Origin: Oscillibacter sp.
GTDB taxonomy: Bacteria > Bacillota > Clostridia > Oscillospirales > Oscillospiraceae
Length of the DNA stretch: 55,243 nucleotides
Assembly: GCA_022797935.1 (NCBI GenBank)
Contig: JAAWLO010000008.1
Span: forward strand, 1-55,243
Reading direction: 5' to 3'
Shown: piece by piece, positions 49,167 through 55,243 of the stretch
How the letters are laid out: every line of letters begins with the position of its first letter
Position numbering within the stretch: the stretch's first letter is position 1
Program-made: the position numbers and the translations under genes
The notes under the pieces: model-generated
Seen by the model: only the letters and a program-made list of their open reading frames with translations
Database searches by the model: none
What the model was told of the DNA's origin: nothing

Positions 49167-50144
49167 TCAGAGTGCGAAGCGGTTTGCCGTGTCCACAAGT
49201 CCCCGTTTGTGCTGTTCCTCAAGCAGTACGGCCAGGGCCGCCGTATTTCCCAGTTCCCGGGCCTGTCCGCAGGCCGCCGACAGAGTTTTTTGGTCCGGCG
49301 GAATCCAGTCCAGCAGAAGACGGAGTCCTGTTCCGTCCCGCTCCTCCAGAAGGAGGCGGAAAGCGTCCTCCAGATGGTCCTGAAGATAGAGGCGGTAACT
49401 GGCGGCGGCCTCCGGAGATAGTTCCTCTGGACAGCGCAGACGGTACCAGGCCAGACGCAGGGCGGCGGATTCGTCGTGTTCCGTGGCCAGAAAATCCTGC
49501 CAGAGGGCATCATAGTCCGGAAGGTGAAGCCGTTTTTGCCGGAAGCAGTGGTGGTAGGGATAGCCTGCGCCGGAGATGAAGTAGTCAAAATGATGGGCGG
49601 GACAATTTTCTTCGTAGAGCTCCACATATTCCGGAAACAGCAGCCGGACCCGCCGCTCACCGGGACCTTCCAGAATGACTTCCAGTTCCCGGGACAGCTC
49701 TCCGGCGAAATAGGCCAGGGATTCACCTGCCTCCCCGCCGGTACGGATGAGGTGGAGCGTGTCCAGCTGGCGGCAGTTCATCAGCACGCCGCCGCCCCAG
49801 CGAAGGGGGGTATCATAAATACGAAGCGTTTTTAAAGTTGAACAATTTAACAAAGCGTAATCATCAAGGGCCCGTAATTCTGCGGGAAGGGTCAAATCTG
49901 TCAGCTGCCGGTTATCCCAGACAGCGCCATTTCCCGCGCCGCAGGTGACCAGAAGGGTTTCGCCCGGCGGTTCCGGTCTGTCCGGCGCCAGGGCCCGGCT
50001 GCCCAAGGCGGTAACCGGCAGACCGAAGAGCCGGTCCGGCAGCGCCGCCCGGGAGTCGCAGGTAACGGCCTGCAGAATGGTCACGCCGGTTTCTTCCCGG
50101 CGGATGGTCAGTTTCCAATTACTGATGCCGCTGACGGTCTCCAC
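49167..50144 (-). CDS. Leucine-rich-repeat-like protein, first gene of the MoxR/VWA module
   Basis: 325 residues. The first half has BspA-like leucine-rich repeat strands (LTDLTLPAELRALDDYALLNC, LKTLRIYDTPL), the second half is helical, with repeated LLLEE-type blocks. No signal peptide, so probably cytoplasmic, and no catalytic motif. I chose GTG 50144, with AAAAGGAG 9 nt upstream; a TTG 12 codons earlier has no RBS. It probably is a protein-interaction partner of the module, by position only. Confidence 0.65.
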   Translation of the reverse strand: METVSGISNWKLTIRREETGVTILQAVTCDSRAALPDRLFGLPVTALGSRALAPDRPEPPGETLLVTCGAGNGAVWDNRQLTDLTLPAELRALDDYALLNCSTLKTLRIYDTPLRWGGGVLMNCRQLDTLHLIRTGGEAGESLAYFAGELSRELEVILEGPGERRVRLLFPEYVELYEENCPAHHFDYFISGAGYPYHHCFRQKRLHLPDYDALWQDFLATEHDESAALRLAWYRLRCPEELSPEAAASYRLYLQDHLEDAFRLLLEERDGTGLRLLLDWIPPDQKTLSAACGQARELGNTAALAVLLEEQHKRGLVDTANRFAL

Positions 50145-50205
50145 AGTGCTCCGCTCCTTTTTCTCAGTAGTATGCCGCAATGTTCGGAATTCACCAGGCG
50201 GACGG

Positions 50206-50237
50206 CAGAAGACAGACCGCAGCGGGTCTGCCTTCTG
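50206..50237 (-). terminator. Hairpin after the TudS-TrmB fusion gene
   Basis: A 13-bp stem with one mismatch (50206-50218 with 50225-50237), just downstream of the stop codon on the minus strand. There is no T-run, so terminator function is uncertain. Confidence 0.4.
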
Positions 50238-50249
50238 TGGATACCGGCT

Positions 50250-51845
50250 TTACAGTTCCGGATGAAAGAAATAGGGCCCGCAGGTTTCTTCGTGTGTATG
50301 GGCATAGGTCCAGGTGAAGTCCTTGTCTACCAGATAGACGTCATGCAGGTCCTGGAAAAAGTCCTCCGCCAGCGGAAGCTCCACCGGCTTGACATAGGGC
50401 ATATCATTCCACTTGCCCTCATAAAAGAGGTAGACGGTTCCGGCAGGCAAATCCGCCAGAGCTTTCTGGGCCTCCCCGCCCTCCAGACAGGGGAGCAGTT
50501 TCCAGGAGAACAGGTGCCAGAGATAATTGTGTTCTCCCAGTACATATTTGCCCAGGGCCGCCTCCGGCACACCGTCTGCGAAGGCGTCCAGCCACTGGTT
50601 CTTCACAGCCCGGAAGGTCGTGGGGAAGGGTTCCTCCCAGTCTGTCATGGTGCCCACACACCGGTTGATGGGCTGACCCAGGCTGTGAAATTTGGCCTCG
50701 TAGTCCGTCATGACGCCGGTGGGACCGTTTTCATGCAGATTGCGGGTAACCTCCGACAGCTGAAAGCCGAACCGGGGCAGCTCCTCCACGGAGAACTCGA
50801 AGAGAGGCTGGTTGTCCGTCTTGAAGTGGATTTCCCCGCCGGGCTTCAGCACCTGCCGGTAGAGCTTCAGGAAATTTCCGTGGGTGAGCCGCCGTTTGGC
50901 GTGGCGTCCGCTGGGCCAGGGGTCACAGAAGTTGATATAGATCCGGTCCACCTCGCCGGAAGCGAAGAAGCAGGGCAGCTGGTCTGCGTTGGCGCTGATG
51001 AACCAGACATTGGTCAGCCCCGCCGCCACGCAGCGCTCCATAGCCACCACCATGGCGTCAGGCACGACCTCCACCGCCACAAAGAGCACATCCGGCTGAG
51101 CGGCGGCGGTTCCGGCGGTGAAACGGCCCTTGCCGCAGCCCAGCTCCAGGTGAAGTTCCCGGGCCTGGGGCATCCGTGTTCGCCACTGACCGGCGAGATC
51201 GTAAGGATTTTGAATCAGACGGTCGCCGCAGCGCTCCATCCGGGGAATCAGATTTTTCTTTTTACGCATCCGCATAAGGCGGCATCCTCCTGCACATGAC
51301 CGGCTTTCCCGCCGGCCTTTTCTAGCTTGTATGTTTTTAGCGGCGTCTTCAGGACCCCGTACCCCTAGAACCGGAATCCTGTACCCTGCCAGCCGCTGGG
51401 TAATGGCCTCCAGGAAAAGCCCCTTTCCCGGGACCTCGCTGTTCCGGTCCGATGTGGTATCTGCGCCGCAGCTGGGGGAGCGGTTGACGCCCACGCTGCC
51501 CACAATCTGGAACCCATGACGGCGGTATTCGTCAATCTGCCAAACCGTTTGTTCTGCCAGAGCCTCCAGGCGCCCCCTGCAGGGAGACCGATCCAGGGCA
51601 TGGCGGATGCGGGTATTTTCCACCGTCACAGGCCGGTCCGCGCCCTGAACGTCTCCCCGGTCCAGCCCCAGACAGCAGAGCTCCGGGCAGGGCATCTGGA
51701 CAAGACCCACCTTCGCGTTCAACAGGATTTGCAGGGCCTCCTGAAATGCCGCAGGGCAGACGGCAGTTCCGTCGGAGATGGCGTTCTGATTCAGAAGACA
51801 ATGGGCCAGGAAAATGACACGCTGGCTTCTTCCGTCGCAAAACAT
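50250..51845 (-). CDS. Fusion of TudS-like desulfidase and tRNA (guanine-N7) methyltransferase
   Basis: 531 residues in one uninterrupted frame. Residues 1-170 are TudS/DUF523-like, with three Cys suited to bind a 4Fe-4S cluster: C16 (HCLLN), C53 (MPCPE) and C126 (SPSCG). Residues 191-410 are TrmB: SAM site LELGCGKGRF (234-243) and the CDPWPSGRHAKRRL block (307-320), which makes m7G46 in tRNA. Residues 410-531 are an extra domain (LWHLFSW, VDKDFTWTYAHTHE) that I recognise only loosely (DUF4275-like). ATG 51845 has AGGAGG upstream. ATG at residue 191 (51275) also has a good RBS (GGAGG 51286-51290), so TrmB may be made separately. Confidence 0.82.
   Translation of the reverse strand: MFCDGRSQRVIFLAHCLLNQNAISDGTAVCPAAFQEALQILLNAKVGLVQMPCPELCCLGLDRGDVQGADRPVTVENTRIRHALDRSPCRGRLEALAEQTVWQIDEYRRHGFQIVGSVGVNRSPSCGADTTSDRNSEVPGKGLFLEAITQRLAGYRIPVLGVRGPEDAAKNIQARKGRRESRSCAGGCRLMRMRKKKNLIPRMERCGDRLIQNPYDLAGQWRTRMPQARELHLELGCGKGRFTAGTAAAQPDVLFVAVEVVPDAMVVAMERCVAAGLTNVWFISANADQLPCFFASGEVDRIYINFCDPWPSGRHAKRRLTHGNFLKLYRQVLKPGGEIHFKTDNQPLFEFSVEELPRFGFQLSEVTRNLHENGPTGVMTDYEAKFHSLGQPINRCVGTMTDWEEPFPTTFRAVKNQWLDAFADGVPEAALGKYVLGEHNYLWHLFSWKLLPCLEGGEAQKALADLPAGTVYLFYEGKWNDMPYVKPVELPLAEDFFQDLHDVYLVDKDFTWTYAHTHEETCGPYFFHPEL
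51273..51290 (-). promoter_or_regulatory. Internal ribosome binding site for a separate TrmB start
   Basis: GGAGG (51286-51290) lies 10 nt before an in-frame ATG (51273-51275) at the start of the TrmB domain. A short stem CCGGC/GCCGG lies just upstream. Confidence 0.55.
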
Positions 51846-51937
51846 GTAGTTGACCTCCTGTTTGCTCTTGCCCGGCAGACCGGGGAAATTGGAAAAGCCG
51901 CCGGCCAAAGGACAGTTTGACAGGCGGCCTCCGGGGT

Positions 51938-52789
51938 TTAGGCCCGGGAAATCTGCTGGTCCAAGAATCCGATTACGTCCGCTATGGCGCCGTCCTTGGC
52001 GTGGGAAACGATCCGCACGCCGCAGGCCCGGACGGCCTCCGAGCAGTTTTCCGGCGCGAAGCCCTGCGCTGCTGCGGTGAGCATGGAGATGTCGTTGGTC
52101 TCGTCGCCCACGCAGTAGACGTTTTCCATGGAAATCCCCAGGCGTGCTGCCAGCCGCCGGACCATGCCGCCTTTGTTGGCGCCCTTGACGGTCATTTCGA
52201 GAAGGTTCACGGCGGAGAAAATCAACTCATATTCCCCAGCCCAGCCCTGTTCTTCTGCAATGACCAGGGCTTGGTTCAGAATGGTGCGGTCTGCTTCAAA
52301 CAGCAGCTTTCCCAAGGGGAGGGGGACCTCCAGAAGGGAATCCGCCTTGGTGGTTTCGGCCTTGGTGATGTGCTCATGGAGGTAAGTAATGGCGTTGGGC
52401 TGGACAGCGTGAATGACGTTGTCAATGTGATAGGCCTCCGCCGCCATTTCCGGGAACCGGTCCAACAGAACCTGTCCCCGCTCCCGCGCCTGTTCATCCA
52501 GCATGGCGGTCTCCAGGTAGTGGTTTTCAGCAAAGTCGTAAAGGGCCGCGCCGTTGCAGACCACGCCGGGGGCGTTCATGGGCACTTGTTCCGCGAACTG
52601 GATAAACGCCGCAAGGGCCCGGCCGGTGGCAATGGCGAAGCGTCCGCCCTCGGCCATGAAGTATTCCAAAGCCTGCCGGTTCCGCTCTGGCAGCGGCGGC
52701 GTGGGCACACCGGCCCGGAGGGCCTCCTCCGTATAAAGCAGCGTGTTGTCAAAATCGCTGGCCAACAGGATTCCTTGAAATTTGTTCAT
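51938..52789 (-). CDS. Cof-type HAD-IIB phosphatase
   Basis: 283 residues. Motif I is LLASDFDNTLLYT (8-20), motif II is FAIATGRAL, and motif IV is CVGDETNDISML, with a cap domain between. The NKGGMVRRLAARLGI segment is the lysine-containing motif III of the Cof family, which hydrolyses sugar phosphates, flavin or PLP precursors. The substrate is unknown. It lies 40 nt after ricT on the same strand. Confidence 0.9.
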   Translation of the reverse strand: MNKFQGILLASDFDNTLLYTEEALRAGVPTPPLPERNRQALEYFMAEGGRFAIATGRALAAFIQFAEQVPMNAPGVVCNGAALYDFAENHYLETAMLDEQARERGQVLLDRFPEMAAEAYHIDNVIHAVQPNAITYLHEHITKAETTKADSLLEVPLPLGKLLFEADRTILNQALVIAEEQGWAGEYELIFSAVNLLEMTVKGANKGGMVRRLAARLGISMENVYCVGDETNDISMLTAAAQGFAPENCSEAVRACGVRIVSHAKDGAIADVIGFLDQQISRA

Positions 52790-52829
52790 CTGCTTCCTCT
52801 TCTCTCAAAAAACACGTTAAACAACCGCT

Positions 52830-54005
52830 TCAGTTTTTGGGGGGCTCCTTATTCCACCGGCGTCCCCGGTAGGGAGGACGGCGGCGTTTACCCTCGTTAT
52901 CCGGACGGCCCTCTTTGGCTTGGCTTTGCGGCTTGGGGGGATGGGGCTGCTGCTTTTTCGGCGGAGGAGACGCCGCGCCATCGGGGCGGGGCGTGTTTTT
53001 CCGGCGGGTGCCCCGGTGACGGGGACGCGGTTTGCCGCCGTCGGCCCCCATTTTTTCCCGCCGGGGGGCGTCTTCCAGGTTGTTATTCAGATAGAAGGGC
53101 GCGGCGAAGACCGGCTGAAGCAGCTCTTCCTCCTCGTGCTCCTCCACATAGCGGGCAGTACGCTCCGGAATTTCAATGCCCTCCCGGCTGCCCTTGCCGC
53201 TGCGGAGAATCTTGATTTCACAGGCGCGGTAGGTTTTTGGGTTTTCCGGGGCACTGTCCAGACTGACCTTCACCCGTTCCCGCAGGAGTTCAATGCCCTT
53301 CACATTGCCGGGACCGTCGGGAGTCTGAACGAAGGACTCCAGCTTAGGCATCCGCTTGGCGGCGTCCTCGTAAGCGTTCTGTTCGTATTTCAGGCAACAC
53401 ATCAGCCTCCCGCAGGTGCCGGAGATTTTCGTGGGATTCAGGCTGAGGTTCTGTGTTTTTGCCATCTTGATAGAGACGGGTACAAAACCGTCCAGGAACT
53501 GGGAACAGCAGAAGGGCCGCCCGCAGATGCCAAGACCGCCGATCATTTTGGCCTCATCCCGAACGCCGATCTGCCGCAGCTCAATACGGGCCCGGAATAC
53601 GGAGGCCAGATCCCGCACCAGTTCCCGGAAGTCCACGCGTCCGTCGGCGGTGAAATAGAAGACGATTTTGTTGCTGTCGAAACCGGCGGAGACGCTGACC
53701 AGCTTCATGTCCAGACCGTGGTCAGCGATTTTGCCCTCGCAGATGCCGAAGGCGTCCCGTTCCTTCTTGCGGTTGTACTCCACGACCCGGTAATCGTTCT
53801 CCGTAGCCAGGCGAACGATGGGATTCAAGGGTTTTACAATGGCCGCATCTTCCACGGCGTGGTTGCCCTGGATGCAGGAGGCGAACTCCAGCCCCTGGGC
53901 GGTCTGTACGATTACATGGTCTCCTGTGCGGACCTGGATGCCGCGGGGGTCAAAAAAATAAGTTTTGCTTCCGTTGCGGAAGCGGACGCTGATGACTTCG
54001 GTCAA
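52830..54005 (-). CDS. ricT: RicT/YaaT PSP1-domain protein
   Basis: 391 residues. The PSP1 domain (about 1-265) has the two Cys sets GICGRPFCC and GTCGRLMCC that take part in 4Fe-4S binding in the RicA-RicF-RicT complex. In Bacillus this complex promotes RNase Y-mediated mRNA maturation and is needed for sporulation, competence and biofilm formation. The C-terminal 110 residues are a basic Pro/Arg/Lys-rich tail (RRPPYRGRRW), longer than in Bacillus. The start is TTG 54005, overlapping the holB stop (TTGA), with GGAGGG upstream. Confidence 0.94.
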   Translation of the reverse strand: MTEVISVRFRNGSKTYFFDPRGIQVRTGDHVIVQTAQGLEFASCIQGNHAVEDAAIVKPLNPIVRLATENDYRVVEYNRKKERDAFGICEGKIADHGLDMKLVSVSAGFDSNKIVFYFTADGRVDFRELVRDLASVFRARIELRQIGVRDEAKMIGGLGICGRPFCCSQFLDGFVPVSIKMAKTQNLSLNPTKISGTCGRLMCCLKYEQNAYEDAAKRMPKLESFVQTPDGPGNVKGIELLRERVKVSLDSAPENPKTYRACEIKILRSGKGSREGIEIPERTARYVEEHEEEELLQPVFAAPFYLNNNLEDAPRREKMGADGGKPRPRHRGTRRKNTPRPDGAASPPPKKQQPHPPKPQSQAKEGRPDNEGKRRRPPYRGRRWNKEPPKN

Positions 54006-54841
54006 AGGATTCCCTCCAATTCAGCGGCCAGGGCGCCCAACACATGGCCGGGGCCTACGTTGTAGCCGCATTCCTGATGATATTTTTGCAGCGTTTCAAT
54101 GATACGCATGAGCTGTGATTTGGTAAGGGCCTGCCCCAGGCGTTCCGCCAGCTCCCGGTTTTCGGGGCCCGGCAGGTGACCGCAGCGGAGAAACAGGGCC
54201 TGAGAAACCAGAGTCCGGCTGGTCTCCAGCAGGCCGGCCAGAGCTTCCCGCGTGAGTTTTTGTCTCTCCAGCCGGGCGGCCAGTTCCACCAGTCCCCCCG
54301 GCTTTTTCTGGATTAGGGTCCGGCAGAGAAGGTCCTCCCCATCGCCCCCGGCAGAGGGCAGAGCGGGGCGGAGTTTTAATTCCACACACCGGGACCGCAG
54401 AGTCTGAAGTACCACGGCCGGATTTTCGGCACAGAAGAGGAAGGCGGCATAAGGCGGTCCCTCCTCCACCAGTTTCAGCAGGAGGTTTTGTCCTTGTTCG
54501 CTCAGCAGGGCGCAGTCGGGAAAGAGATAAACCTTCCGGCGGCCCTCATTGGGGCGGATATAGGCGTCTTTCCGAATGTCCCGCAAGACGTCCACGGCAA
54601 TCAGCTTGTGTTCACTGTCCTGCACGGTGATAACGTCAGGATGGATATCCTCCTGTACTTTCCGGCAGGCGAGGCAGGCGCCGCAGGGGCGGCTTTCTGC
54701 GGAACCGGTGCACTGATGAGCGGCGGCGGCAAAGCGGGCGGCGGCGAGGCGGTCGCCTGTTCCGGTGAGGAGAAGAGCGTGGGAGAGGGTTCCGCGGGCG
54801 GCGGCGGCACGGATACGGGGGAGGATTGGCTCAAAGGGCAT
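54002..54841 (-). CDS. holB: DNA polymerase III subunit delta'
   Basis: 279 residues of the clamp-loader delta' subunit. The Cys-rich zinc module is CGACLACRK, and HPDVITVQD, IRKDAYIRPNEGRRKVYLF and the SRCVELKL region follow the HolB family. Delta' lacks a working ATP site, and no classic Walker A is seen. I chose ATG 54841 with AAAGGAG upstream. It overlaps ricT by 4 nt, as in many Firmicutes, where the neighbours are tmk-holB-ricT. Confidence 0.93.
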   Translation of the reverse strand: MPFEPILPRIRAAAARGTLSHALLLTGTGDRLAAARFAAAAHQCTGSAESRPCGACLACRKVQEDIHPDVITVQDSEHKLIAVDVLRDIRKDAYIRPNEGRRKVYLFPDCALLSEQGQNLLLKLVEEGPPYAAFLFCAENPAVVLQTLRSRCVELKLRPALPSAGGDGEDLLCRTLIQKKPGGLVELAARLERQKLTREALAGLLETSRTLVSQALFLRCGHLPGPENRELAERLGQALTKSQLMRIIETLQKYHQECGYNVGPGHVLGALAAELEGIL

Positions 54842-55243
54842 AGCGGAGCTCCTTTCGCTCTTTTCCAAGAGGGGAGAGAGTTTCTATATAATTACTATAC
54901 CACAGGTTTGGGGAAAAAGAAAATAAAATTTTTTGGGATGATGGGAGAGGGGAGCCTTCGAACGAAAGAGGGGGTTCCCTCTTCGAGGGGGGACTGGGTT
55001 TTTCCCCGCAGGGGAACGGTGGTCTTTTTCTTCGAATAGGGAGATTTTGCTTTTTTCCCCGAAGGGGGAAGGTTGTACTTGCCCTGACGGGCGTGGGAAT
55101 GGCAGCCAGGATTCTGGCTGGTTCAATGCAGCACCGTCGCGGCAGGACGATTCCCGGCCCCTGCCGGGGCCGCCAATCGTGCCGCATCCTCGAAAGCGGC
55201 TTGCTGCATCCGCCACAGGCGGCGCTGCGCCGCTTTCCCCCCA
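54842..55243. other. Intergenic region at the right end, no gene supported
   Basis: About 400 nt upstream of holB. It begins AT-rich, then becomes purine-rich with several GGGG and TTTT blocks (about 54940-55070), and ends GC-rich with short stems such as CGGCCCC/GGGGCCG (about 55153-55171). Frames through it are low-complexity (Pro/Arg-rich) and have no RBS or known domain. No tRNA or other RNA was recognised. Confidence 0.5.

Noticed and set aside
54831-55187. 118-codon minus-strand Pro/Arg-rich frame at the right end
   Set aside because: Low-complexity translation of purine-rich DNA with no RBS, overlapping the holB start region.

Overview
The window reads as a piece of chromosome from a GC-rich, spore-forming, anaerobic Firmicute, most likely a gut member of the Oscillospiraceae (Flavonifractor, Lawsonibacter or Oscillibacter type). 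The support is the sporulation set (germination protease gpr, ymxH-sigG, a LysM-GH18 cortex-hydrolase-like protein, ricT), Firmicute-type holB-ricT order, and a fermentative set rich in molybdenum hydroxylases and corrinoid enzymes. No rRNA, tRNA, CRISPR array, insertion sequence or intact prophage was seen.

Layout. 0.4-11.1 kb: housekeeping and sporulation genes (gpr, malic enzyme, HAD phosphatase, galKT, M19 dipeptidase, bacteriohemerythrin, acetyltransferase, ruvX, exonuclease, thiN). 11.4-18.5 kb: plus-strand molybdenum hydroxylases (a one-chain enzyme of the selenium-dependent xanthine dehydrogenase family, then a three-subunit xdhABC set) with a mocA-like cytidylyltransferase. 18.6-22.2 kb: LysE exporter with divergent LysR, ymxH/sigG, and an AT-richer RibD/DHFR-like gene. 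22.4-24.4 kb: a CoxD/CoxE-like MoxR ATPase and VWA pair. 24.6-34.3 kb, minus strand: a DUF6273 gene, an 8-oxoguanine-deaminase-like amidohydrolase, a second three-subunit hydroxylase, an NCS2 purine permease, a DUF1638 protein and a corrinoid-reactivating ferredoxin/ASKHA protein. 34.4-38.8 kb: a TetR regulator, an MtmB-family methyltransferase with Thr where pyrrolysine normally sits, its corrinoid protein, and a divergent MtaA-like methylcobamide methyltransferase. 39-45 kb: bactofilin, YkvI-like permease, LysM-GH18 protein, purB, purA. 45.4-50.1 kb: a second, unrelated MoxR/VWA module with a NifU-domain protein. 50.2-54.8 kb: a TudS-like/TrmB fusion, a Cof-type phosphatase, ricT and holB.

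How the genes work together. The 11-39 kb part looks like a catabolic region for purines or related N-heterocycles: uptake (NCS2), ring hydroxylation (three Mo hydroxylases), deamination (amidohydrolase), cofactor maturation (MocA, perhaps CoxDE-like). The corrinoid methyl-transfer genes are not merely adjacent: the corrinoid activator, DUF1638 and the purine permease form one tight minus-strand run. The methyltransferase/corrinoid operon and the MtaA-like gene carry matching palindromes (TTTGTACG-N2-CGTACAAA type) just downstream of their predicted -10 boxes. My working hypothesis, which is inference, is an anaerobic corrinoid-dependent demethylation route for N-methylated purines or a similar methylated N-heterocycle, using a non-pyrrolysine MtmB homologue.
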